From positions 1,116,001-1,180,000 of the forward strand of contig NZ_JBFDUZ010000001.1 in the NCBI RefSeq assembly GCF_040719145.1: a stretch of DNA of 64,000 nt. Direction: 5' to 3'. The notes under the pieces were generated by a model, which saw nothing but the letters and a program-made list of their open reading frames with translations, made no database searches and was not told the origin of the DNA. This document shows, one piece after another, positions 56,816-64,000 of the stretch. This stretch comes from Paenibacillus sp. JQZ6Y-1 (GTDB lineage Bacteria > Bacillota > Bacilli > Paenibacillales > Paenibacillaceae). The first letter of the stretch is position 1, and each line of letters begins with the position of its first letter. Made by a program: the position numbers and the translations under genes.

Positions 56816-57130
56816 ATGATTGAAAATACAATGTTTAACAGTGCTATGGCTTCACCATTGCAAATGACAACGGGGGCTACTCAAAGCAAGCTGGATACTC
56901 CTAGTGAAGCAATAGGGCAGTTTGGCTCGTATCTGTCGGATGCTTTGAATCAAGTCAATGCACAAGAGCAAACGGTTCACCAGCTCAACGATAAATTTTT
57001 GGTAGGTAAAGCTGATGTGGATCAAGTGATGATCGCAGGCGAACAGTCGATGTTGAGTCTGCAACTGACCGCCCAGATTCGGAATAAAGCGGTAGAGGCA
57101 TACCAAGAAATCATGCGTATGCAAATGTAA
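56816..57130 (+). CDS. fliE: Flagellar hook-basal body protein FliE
   Basis: A 104-residue helical protein that joins the MS ring to the rod. The conserved end D-V-D-Q-V-M-I-A-G-E-Q-S-M-L-S-L-Q and R-N-K-A-V-E-A-Y-Q-E-I-M-R-M identify it. AAGGAGGGG precedes ATG 56816. Confidence 0.95.
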   Translation: MIENTMFNSAMASPLQMTTGATQSKLDTPSEAIGQFGSYLSDALNQVNAQEQTVHQLNDKFLVGKADVDQVMIAGEQSMLSLQLTAQIRNKAVEAYQEIMRMQM

Positions 57131-57176
57131 TCTAAGTAATGATGTTTCATAGCACAGTTTCGAATGGGGTGACGTT

Positions 57177-58772
57177 GTGAATGAAAGAGTTGCCCAGTAT
57201 AGAGATAAAATCGTCCAATACTGGAAAAATTTCAACAGAAATCAAAAGATTCTGCTGATTTCGACACTGGCCTTTATCATCATTGCGATCGTTGTGCTGA
57301 CTATCCAATTTTCTAAAACCGAATATGAAGTGGCATTCCAAAATCTGGATGCTACAGACTCTGCTGCGGTTATGGAATACTTGGACGGACAAGGTATTAC
57401 TTACCAACTCAGCCAAGATGGAACCAGTATTTCTGTACCTGTAGGCGACGCTGCTAGAGCAAAAGTAGCGGTTGGCTCACAAGGATTGATTCAGAACGGT
57501 ACTATCGGATTCAGTGAATTTAACACCAGTTCTTCAGCAATCGGTATGACCGATAACGAGTTTAATGTGAAATACAAAAATGCCCTCAATGGCGAAGTAT
57601 CCCAATTGCTTCGCAACATGAATGGCGTGCAAAACGCAAAAGTACTGATTAACCTTCCCGAAGAAAGCCTGTTCGCCACTGATGAAAATCAGGACACAGC
57701 CAGCGCTTCGGTCGTTATGCAGTTCAAGCCAGGTTTCCGTGCTTCTCAAGAAGCGATCGACGGTTACTTCAACCTGGTTCATACCGCAATACCCCACCTT
57801 CCTATCGATAACATCACGATCACTAACGGCACAGACGGAAGCGAATTAGTAGCCACAGTCAAAGGTGGCGGCTCTGGAAACCTTACCGGCGCAGTACAAG
57901 AAAACATGGCTTTACAGAAAAAATATGAAGCTGATGTTGAAAATAATGTAAGACAATTTTTGTCTCGATTGCTTGGACCGGACAAAGTAAATGTGTTAGT
58001 AACTTCCACACTCAACTTTGACCAACGTACTACCAAAGAAGATCGAGTAGAGCCTGTAGATGAAGAGAATATGCAAGGTATTCAAATCAGTGCTCAAAAG
58101 ATTCAGGAATCTTATACAGGTACTTCTAGCCCAGACAGCGGTACAGCGGGTACAGGTAGCACAGATACACCGACGTATCCAGGTGGTTCTTCTTCTGGCA
58201 ATACCGAATCCGAAAAATCGCAAAGTACTATCAACTATGAAGTCAACCGGATTCATAATGAGATTGCAGCTAGCCCTTATCATGTGCAGGATCTGAGTAT
58301 TAATGTTTTGGTTGATCCTAGTACAACAGATGCGGCTGCTCAAACTACTCTCAATAATGAAATTAGCACAATGCTACAAAGTATTGTGAGAACATCGCTT
58401 GCTGAGAATGGCATCAACTATGCACAAAATGATCCATCGCTTATAGCAAAAGTAAATGTAATGTCTCCACAGGCATTTGCAACCAACGATACATCAGATG
58501 GTGGTTTTATCGCCAACAACTGGCAGTGGATGGCAGCTGTAGCTGCTGCACTCGCTATCGCAATTGTCGGCTTTATCATTTATCGCCGTCGCAAACAACA
58601 AAACGAACAACTGGAAGAAGATATTATGCTTCCTTCCGTTTCAGAAATGCCTTCTATTAGTTTGGAAAACTTGACCAATGACAGTCAGGTACGTAAACAG
58701 CTCGAATCGCTGGCGAAAAAGAAACCGGACGAATTTGTGAATCTGCTGCGTACATGGCTTGCTGATGAATAA
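57177..58772 (+). CDS. fliF: Flagellar MS-ring protein FliF
   Basis: A 531-residue ring protein with two membrane helices (about 25-45 and 446-466). The periplasmic-side ring-building motifs lie between them, with a Ser/Gly/Thr-rich loop near 315-345. A cytoplasmic tail binds FliG (E-F-V-N-L-L-R-T-W-L at the end). It forms the base on which motor and export gate assemble. The start is GTG 57177. Confidence 0.96.
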   Translation: MNERVAQYRDKIVQYWKNFNRNQKILLISTLAFIIIAIVVLTIQFSKTEYEVAFQNLDATDSAAVMEYLDGQGITYQLSQDGTSISVPVGDAARAKVAVGSQGLIQNGTIGFSEFNTSSSAIGMTDNEFNVKYKNALNGEVSQLLRNMNGVQNAKVLINLPEESLFATDENQDTASASVVMQFKPGFRASQEAIDGYFNLVHTAIPHLPIDNITITNGTDGSELVATVKGGGSGNLTGAVQENMALQKKYEADVENNVRQFLSRLLGPDKVNVLVTSTLNFDQRTTKEDRVEPVDEENMQGIQISAQKIQESYTGTSSPDSGTAGTGSTDTPTYPGGSSSGNTESEKSQSTINYEVNRIHNEIAASPYHVQDLSINVLVDPSTTDAAAQTTLNNEISTMLQSIVRTSLAENGINYAQNDPSLIAKVNVMSPQAFATNDTSDGGFIANNWQWMAAVAAALAIAIVGFIIYRRRKQQNEQLEEDIMLPSVSEMPSISLENLTNDSQVRKQLESLAKKKPDEFVNLLRTWLADE

Positions 58773-58785
58773 GAGGTGAAAGGGT

Positions 58786-59796
58786 TTGGCGAAGGGAGCT
58801 ACACTGAACGGACGTCAAAAAGCGGCTATCCTGCTGATTTCGCTGGGTCCTGAAGTATCTGCCCAGATTTTCAAACATTTGCGTGATGAAGAGATTGAAC
58901 AATTAACTCTGGAAATTGCCAATGTTCGCAAGGTAGATAGTAACGAAAAAGACTCCGTTGTTTCCGAGTTTCATCAAATTTGTCTGGCTCAGGAGTATAT
59001 CTCACAGGGCGGTATCAACTACGCCAAAGAGATTCTGGAAAAAGCGCTCGGTGAAAATAAGGCACTCGAGGTCATCAATCGCCTGACAGCAACATTGCAG
59101 GTACGACCTTTCGATTTTGCCCGTAAAGCCGATCCAAGCCAGATTTTAAACTTTATTCAGAATGAGAATCCACAAACGATTGCACTCGTTTTATCCTATT
59201 TGCAATTTGAGCAGGCGGCAGTGATCCTGTCGTCCTTGCCACAAGAAAAGCAAGCCGAGGTTGCGCGTAGAGTCGCTGTTATGGACAGCACATCGCCTGA
59301 GATTATCGCTCAGGTGGAGCGCGTACTCGAGCAAAAGCTGTCCTCTACCGTAACGCAGGACTACACCAATGCCGGCGGTATCGAATCGATCGTTCAAATC
59401 TTGAACGGTGTCGACCGCGGTACAGAACGCACGATTTTGGACTCCTTGGAAATTCAAGATCCAGAACTGGCAGAAGAAATCAAAAAGCGGATGTTCGTAT
59501 TCGAAGATATTGTCAATGTCGACAACCGTTCCATTCAGCGGATTATCCGCGATGTGGAAAACGCAGATTTGCAGCTGGCACTCAAAGTGGCGAGCGAAGA
59601 TGTACGCGAAGCGGTATTTTCCAATATGTCCAAACGTATGGCAGATACATTCAAAGAAGAAATGGAATTTATGGGGCCTGTGCGTCTTAAAGATGTCGAA
59701 GAAGCTCAGAGCCGTATCGTAGGCATTATCCGCAGACTTGAAGAGTCCGGCGAGATCATCATAGCCCGTGGCGGAGGAGATGATATCATTGTCTAA
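58786..59796 (+). CDS. fliG: Flagellar motor switch protein FliG
   Basis: A 336-residue rotor protein. The N domain binds FliF, the middle domain has N-E-N-P-Q-T-I-A-L-V-L-S-Y-L, and the C domain has the charged torque ridge (about 270-310, with A-S-E-D-V-R-E-A-V-F-S-N-M-S-K-R). The start is TTG 58786 after AGAGGTGAAAGGG, giving A-K-G-A-T-L-N-G-R-Q-K-A-A. It overlaps fliH by 8 bases. Confidence 0.96.
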   Translation: MAKGATLNGRQKAAILLISLGPEVSAQIFKHLRDEEIEQLTLEIANVRKVDSNEKDSVVSEFHQICLAQEYISQGGINYAKEILEKALGENKALEVINRLTATLQVRPFDFARKADPSQILNFIQNENPQTIALVLSYLQFEQAAVILSSLPQEKQAEVARRVAVMDSTSPEIIAQVERVLEQKLSSTVTQDYTNAGGIESIVQILNGVDRGTERTILDSLEIQDPELAEEIKKRMFVFEDIVNVDNRSIQRIIRDVENADLQLALKVASEDVREAVFSNMSKRMADTFKEEMEFMGPVRLKDVEEAQSRIVGIIRRLEESGEIIIARGGGDDIIV

Positions 59797-60640
59797 TTTG
59801 ATAAAATCATCCCAGTATATTCCGGTTGAAATTTTGAAGAAGTTGGATTTAGGCAAAGATTATTTTAAAGCGACCGATTTGGCAGGTCATGCCGATCATA
59901 TCCCGCATATTATTTATGATCAGCCTAGAGTCGATGAACAGACGATTTTAATGAAAGAACAGATGCTGGCGGATGCGCGTGAATTTGCGGAACGTCAGGT
60001 GCGCGAAGCAGCCGAGGAAGCGGAGCGGTTGCTGCAAAATGCACAGGACATGATTTCTTCCTGGTGGGAAGGTCGTCGGGAACAGGATGAACATCTGGTA
60101 GAAGCCGTCAAAGCGCAAGCCTTTCAAGAAGGATTTGAAGAGGGTAGAGAACGTGCAGAGCAGGAGATGCAGCAGCGGATTCATGAAATGATGACGGAAG
60201 CGCAGCTTGTTCTGTCTCAAGCGTATGAAGCCAAAGACCAGATCATTCAGGAAGCCGAGCCGTTTCTCGTTGATCTGAGCTGCGGTATCGCTGAAAAAGT
60301 AATTGACAAGGAACTTGGCGAACAGCCAGAACTAGTTATGTCATTGATCAAGAAGACGCTAGCTCGCAAGAGAGAGCAAGGCGTCATTACCCTTTGTGTA
60401 AGTCCATCGCAGTTTGATTTTATCCATGCAGCACGCGAGGAACTGGTGTTGTCGATTGATTCTCAAGCAGAATTGCAAATTCTGCCTGATGCTACGGTAC
60501 GTGATCGTGGATGTGTAATTCGATCCGCTTTTGGTAGTGTCGATGCACGGGTAGATACACAACTGACCGAACTCAAAAAAGAATTGCTGCGACTGGCGCT
60601 GCATGATGAAGAGCGGGGGAATGGAAATGCAGGATCTTAA
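59789..60640 (+). CDS. fliH: Flagellar export apparatus regulator FliH
   Basis: A 283-residue protein that binds and restrains the FliI ATPase. A long helical and charged middle (about 65-175, Glu/Gln/Ala-rich coiled coil) leads to the C-terminal FliI-binding domain. I chose TTG 59789 (S-N-L-I-K-S-S-Q-Y-I-P-V-E) because GGAGGAG at 59772-59778 gives proper spacing; ATG 59780 and GTG 59768 are too close or overlap it. Its end overlaps fliI by 14 bases. Confidence 0.9.
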   Translation: MSNLIKSSQYIPVEILKKLDLGKDYFKATDLAGHADHIPHIIYDQPRVDEQTILMKEQMLADAREFAERQVREAAEEAERLLQNAQDMISSWWEGRREQDEHLVEAVKAQAFQEGFEEGRERAEQEMQQRIHEMMTEAQLVLSQAYEAKDQIIQEAEPFLVDLSCGIAEKVIDKELGEQPELVMSLIKKTLARKREQGVITLCVSPSQFDFIHAAREELVLSIDSQAELQILPDATVRDRGCVIRSAFGSVDARVDTQLTELKKELLRLALHDEERGNGNAGS

Positions 60641-61946
60641 TGCAGGACGTTACCTAGACTATCTGAAACAGCTGGACCCGATCCGCATCAACGGCAAAGT
60701 AACTCAGGTTATTGGGTTGATGGTGGAGTCGGAAGGACCAGACGCAAGTATCGGCGATGTTTGCTACATTTATCCAACCAAAGGCGCCGACCCACTTCGT
60801 GCAGAGGTGGTTGGATTCCGAGATAACAAGGTATTACTCATGCCGCTTGGTGAATTGCAATCGATTGGACCTGGGTGTGACGTAGTAGGAACAGGTAAAC
60901 CGCTTACTGTACAAGTTGGCTCTGAGCTGCTTGGCAAAGTGCTAGACGGCTTGGGACAACCGCTGGACGGTTCTCTGTTACCAGCTCGCATGACACATTA
61001 TTCTACCTTTAATTCTCCGCCGAATCCGATGACTCGTCCGCGGGTACAGGACCCGATGAGCGTTGGTGTACGTGCGATTGATGGTTTGCTAACGATTGGT
61101 AAAGGGCAGCGTGTAGGTATCTTCGCCGGTTCCGGTGTTGGTAAAAGTACCTTGATGGGCATGATTGCCCGCAATACCGAAGCTGATGTCAACGTGATCG
61201 CTCTTATCGGCGAACGCGGACGCGAAGTACGCGACTTTATCGAGCGTGATTTAGGCCCAGAAGGGCTGCAACGCTCCATAGTCATTGTTGCAACATCTGA
61301 TCAACCTGCATTGATTCGGATCAAAGGAGCATTAATTGCCACCACGATTGCCGAATATTTCCGTGATCGCGGTATGAACGTTATGTTTATGATGGACTCG
61401 GTCACGCGCTATGCGATGGCACAACGCGAAGTAGGACTGGCAGTCGGCGAACCACCAGCAATGAGAGGATATACGCCTTCTGTATTTGCTGGACTACCTA
61501 AACTGCTGGAGCGTGCCGGAACGGGGCCTAACGGTTCCATTACCGCCTTTTATACCGTACTGGTAGATGGGGATGATATGAACGAACCGATTGCCGATGC
61601 GGTCCGCGGGATACTTGATGGTCATATTGTACTGAATCGCTCGATTGCAAACAAAGGACAATTTCCAGCCATTGATGTACTCGCAAGCATTAGCCGCGTA
61701 ATGAAAGATATCGTCAGTGAAGATCAGAATGATGCAGCTAACAATATGAAGCGCTTAATGTCTGTTTACAAGGAATCCGAGGATCTTATTAACATCGGTG
61801 CTTATCAGCAGGGTTCCAGTCCAGATATCGATGAAGCGATTTCTCGTATCCGAGATGTATGGAATTTTACAAGACAAAAAGTACACGAAAAGACAACGTT
61901 GCCTGAAGCGCAGGAGCAGATGATTTCCGAATTTGTGAGGAGCTGA
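60627..61946 (+). CDS. fliI: Flagellum-specific ATP synthase FliI
   Basis: A 439-residue F1-beta-like ATPase that powers unfolding and delivery of export substrates. Walker A is F-A-G-S-G-V-G-K-S-T near 170-179 and Walker B M-F-M-M-D-S near 250. The start is ATG 60627 with GGGGGA 6 bases upstream; ATGs at 60603 and 60621 have no proper spacing. The length matches B. subtilis FliI (about 438). Confidence 0.96.
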   Translation: MQDLNAGRYLDYLKQLDPIRINGKVTQVIGLMVESEGPDASIGDVCYIYPTKGADPLRAEVVGFRDNKVLLMPLGELQSIGPGCDVVGTGKPLTVQVGSELLGKVLDGLGQPLDGSLLPARMTHYSTFNSPPNPMTRPRVQDPMSVGVRAIDGLLTIGKGQRVGIFAGSGVGKSTLMGMIARNTEADVNVIALIGERGREVRDFIERDLGPEGLQRSIVIVATSDQPALIRIKGALIATTIAEYFRDRGMNVMFMMDSVTRYAMAQREVGLAVGEPPAMRGYTPSVFAGLPKLLERAGTGPNGSITAFYTVLVDGDDMNEPIADAVRGILDGHIVLNRSIANKGQFPAIDVLASISRVMKDIVSEDQNDAANNMKRLMSVYKESEDLINIGAYQQGSSPDIDEAISRIRDVWNFTRQKVHEKTTLPEAQEQMISEFVRS

Positions 61947-61952
61947 TAGATC

Positions 61953-62396
61953 ATGAATTTCCGATATAACTTCCAAAAAGTTGTCGATATCAAATCAAGT
62001 GCAAAAAACCAAGCAGAGTGGATGCTATCCACTGCACTAGGTGAACTGCAAACCGAAGAGCAATCTCTTCAGCAATTACTGGAAGATCAGAACCGCACGT
62101 TGGAAGCCATCAATCAGGCGATTGAGCAATGTGCGCCTATCTCCGAACTTCAGGATATGCAGCGTTATGTCGTGTATTTGGATAAGGCTATTGCTGGCAA
62201 AATTAATGATGTACACAAAGCTCAGTTAAATGTAGATCACAAAAAGCTTCATTTAACAGAGAAAATGGTCGATGAAAAAGTATGGCTGCAAGCGAAAGAC
62301 AAAGCGAAAGCCAAATTTACACAAGAGCAGATGCTTCGTGAGCAAAACGAGCTGGACGAAATGGCGACCGTACGGTACGCAATGCAGTCCAGATAA
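61953..62396 (+). CDS. fliJ: Flagellar export chaperone FliJ
   Basis: A 147-residue, fully helical coiled-coil protein starting N-F-R-Y-N-F-Q-K-V-V-D-I-K, with Gln/Glu/Lys-rich heptads and a Lys/Arg-rich end. It links FliI to the FlhA gate. Six bases separate it from fliI. Confidence 0.92.
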   Translation: MNFRYNFQKVVDIKSSAKNQAEWMLSTALGELQTEEQSLQQLLEDQNRTLEAINQAIEQCAPISELQDMQRYVVYLDKAIAGKINDVHKAQLNVDHKKLHLTEKMVDEKVWLQAKDKAKAKFTQEQMLREQNELDEMATVRYAMQSR

Positions 62397-62495
62397 TCCA
62401 TTCATCTTGTATACAGCGAATCTTATACATCGCTGTAGATGGAAAATGGGTGCTTGACGGATATAACGAAGCCAGGCAGCTCAAGGAGGTTTACC

Positions 62496-63470
62496 GTGGC
62501 GAAGAAAACACTGGATATGGAAGTGGAGAAGGAAGGCGGCGGTCTTGGACGGTTCCTATTTATTGCCACTCCCATTCTGTTTACCCTTGTACTGGTAGGC
62601 GCAATCATCATGCTGTTCAATGTAGATTTGCGCAACAGCATGTTCAGTACACTTGATAAAATTCCGATAGTGAAAAATTGGATTCCTTCTGCCGATAATA
62701 GTAGTACGACAGCAGCTTCCAATCAAAATGAAAGTAACTCGGCTACAGTCGATCAATTGAAAAAAGATCTGGCAGCTTCACAGAAAACACAAAGCGATCA
62801 GGCACAGCAAATTAAAGACCTGCAAGCCAAGCTTTCTGACTCATCGACTTCTGCTGCCAATGGAACCGGTACTGGGACTACTACAAGTGGTACGACAGGA
62901 ACCAGTGGCACAACGGGCACGACCAATAGTTCTGGAACGACAGGGACAACGAATAGTGGTTCATCTGGATCGACTGTACAGACTGAGCAGGATAAGCAAT
63001 TGAAAAATCTTGCGAATGTGTATGCAGATATGAGTTCGTCCAAAGCAGCTTCTATTATGCAAAATATGACGACGGACGAACAGGTACTCATTTTTAGCAA
63101 AATGAATTCTGAAGCCCAAGCGGGTATTTTGCAAAAGATGGATGCGAAAGTCGCTGCGGAAACTTCGTTGGCACTAAAAAATGCAACGGCGGCTAGTCTA
63201 GCAGCTATGCAGGTTGCAACCGCTACACCAGCCAAACAGACTACACCAAGCACGAGTATGAGCGTATCGGATATGGCTCAAACCTTTACCACCATGCCGG
63301 CAAGCAGTGCAGCGTCCTTACTATTGCAAACTGCTAAGGTTAGTCAAAACAAAGTCCTGCAAGTATTGAACACGATGGACGATACAACCCGCGCAAGCGT
63401 CCTGTCGGCAATGTCGACATCAGACCCTGCGACTACCGCCCAGATTGTCAACCGACTACTGGCGAATTAA
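62496..63470 (+). CDS. MotE/YlxF-type flagellar protein with MgtE-like C domain
   Basis: A 324-residue protein. One membrane anchor (about 18-40, F-L-F-I-A-T-P-I-L-F-T-L-V-L-V-G-A-I-I) is followed by a coiled coil (about 85-118), a Gly/Thr/Ser-rich repetitive linker (about 120-162) and a C-terminal helical MgtE N-like domain (about 168-245, Y-A-D-M-S-S-S-K-A-A-S-I-M-Q-N-M). It corresponds in place and layout to B. subtilis ylxF. In other bacteria MotE stabilises the stator protein MotC. The start is GTG 62496 after AAGGAGG. Confidence 0.85.
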   Translation: MAKKTLDMEVEKEGGGLGRFLFIATPILFTLVLVGAIIMLFNVDLRNSMFSTLDKIPIVKNWIPSADNSSTTAASNQNESNSATVDQLKKDLAASQKTQSDQAQQIKDLQAKLSDSSTSAANGTGTGTTTSGTTGTSGTTGTTNSSGTTGTTNSGSSGSTVQTEQDKQLKNLANVYADMSSSKAASIMQNMTTDEQVLIFSKMNSEAQAGILQKMDAKVAAETSLALKNATAASLAAMQVATATPAKQTTPSTSMSVSDMAQTFTTMPASSAASLLLQTAKVSQNKVLQVLNTMDDTTRASVLSAMSTSDPATTAQIVNRLLAN

Positions 63471-63567
63471 TTTGATGAGGTGATCGGAATCATTTCCTAT
63501 TCTTATCATTATGCGCTACTAGGGAACTCTTTCTCATTCATTTTTCATGCCAGGGAGGTGATAATAA

Positions 63568-64000
63568 ATGAGTATGATACTACAAAACCTAAACACATCA
63601 TCCACATCGACACCCGCCGCTAAAGTCTCGGGTAATGCTGGAACAACCGGCACCGGTTTTAACCAGACATTATCATACGCTATGAATGCTACAGGTGGTA
63701 CGGCAACAGCCGCAACCGCAGGTAATGCAGCAGCGGCAACAGCATCCGCATCTGGCGGTCAATCGCTTTCCGGTTTGATGGGCAGTGCAGCTTCTTTATT
63801 GGAAATGCTGCAAGCACTGATTTCTGGTGATCAGCAGGTAGATGATCAACAAGGCGATGGCAAAAGCGTTCAGAAAGTGGACAAGCTGATGGACGATCTG
63901 CTCAAAAAGCTTCAGGAAATGGATTCTTCCATTATGAATGATCCGGCACTGATGCAATCATTGCAAGCTTGGCTTGTACAGGTTCAACAGGTACTGAATG
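63568..64000 (+). CDS. fliK: Flagellar hook-length control protein FliK, N-terminal part
   Basis: The frame is open to the end of the window (144 residues seen). It is Ala/Thr/Ser/Gly-rich at the start and then Asp/Gln-rich with helices (L-M-D-D-L-L-K-K-L-Q-E-M-D), the usual character of FliK N-terminal halves. Identity rests mainly on position after the ylxF-like gene in the fla operon; the diagnostic C-terminal domain lies outside. AGGGAGGTG precedes ATG 63568. Confidence 0.8.
   Translation, partial: MSMILQNLNTSSTSTPAAKVSGNAGTTGTGFNQTLSYAMNATGGTATAATAGNAAAATASASGGQSLSGLMGSAASLLEMLQALISGDQQVDDQQGDGKSVQKVDKLMDDLLKKLQEMDSSIMNDPALMQSLQAWLVQVQQVLN

Noticed and set aside
1-64000. CRISPR array, insertion sequence, prophage, tRNA or rRNA genes
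   Set aside because: No regularly spaced repeats, transposase or integrase frames, terminal inverted repeats, cloverleaf or rRNA sequence were noticed on either strand.

Overview
The window looks like ordinary core chromosome of a low-to-mid GC, motile, spore-forming-type Firmicute, most likely Paenibacillus or a close relative. The basis is gene order: rsmD-coaD, yceD-rpmF, fapR-plsX-(fabH)-fabD-fabG-acpP-(fabF)-rnc-smc-ftsY, ylxM-ffh-rpsP-khpA-rimM-trmD-rplS, rbgA-rnhB-ylqG-ylqH, sucCD-dprA-topA-trmFO-hslVU and then the fla operon. This follows the Bacillus subtilis ylbH-to-fliK order but carries the fabH and fabF insertions and lacks xerC, codY and ylqD at their usual places. No rRNA, tRNA, CRISPR array, insertion sequence or prophage was seen.

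Layout. 1-7.5 kb is an accessory-like stretch: the 3' end of an SGNH hydrolase, an acyl-CoA dehydrogenase, a HEAT-like protein, a YjfB-type motility peptide with a possible SigD promoter, a secreted NucB-like nuclease, a VOC protein divergent from a WYL regulator, and an MFS exporter with its TetR repressor and two matching operators. 7.6-12.6 kb holds rsmD, coaD, a Lon-like PDZ protease, tmcAL, yceD and rpmF. 12.8-19.8 kb is the FapR-headed fatty-acid synthesis cluster, followed by rnc, smc and ftsY. 26-31.2 kb is the SRP/ribosome cluster (ylxM, ffh, rpsP, khpA, rimM, trmD, one unknown gene, rplS). 31.6-39.3 kb has lepB, rbgA, rnhB, the ylqG/ylqH pair, yraN, comM and an AT-rich orphan. 39.4-45.1 kb is a second mixed region (glycosyltransferase, RidA, sulfite-oxidase-like protein, lipoprotein, ohr/ohrR). 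45.4-55.1 kb has sucCD, dprA, topA, trmFO and hslVU. After an 860-base gene-less gap, 55.9-64 kb is the flagellar basal-body/export operon flgB-flgC-fliE-F-G-H-I-J-motE-fliK, which runs off the window.

How the parts fit. Lipid synthesis under FapR (PlsX takes acyl-ACP into phospholipid; FabH, D, G, F and ACP make the chains) sits beside RNA processing and chromosome organisation. The SRP pathway (Ffh, FtsY), signal peptidase and ribosome assembly factors form one protein-synthesis and export block. DprA and ComM point to DNA uptake, and NucB to extracellular DNA degradation. The flagellar genes encode the rod, MS ring, switch and the soluble export ATPase complex.

The window does not show an obvious new defence or mobile system. 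The features most worth a second look are the translationally coupled ylqG/ylqH pair (FliK-like C-terminus plus an FlhB C-domain homologue without its self-cleavage motif), the gene-less leader before flgB with two mutually exclusive hairpins, the two-operator TetR/MFS module, the HslV N-terminus, and the AT-rich orphan after comM.
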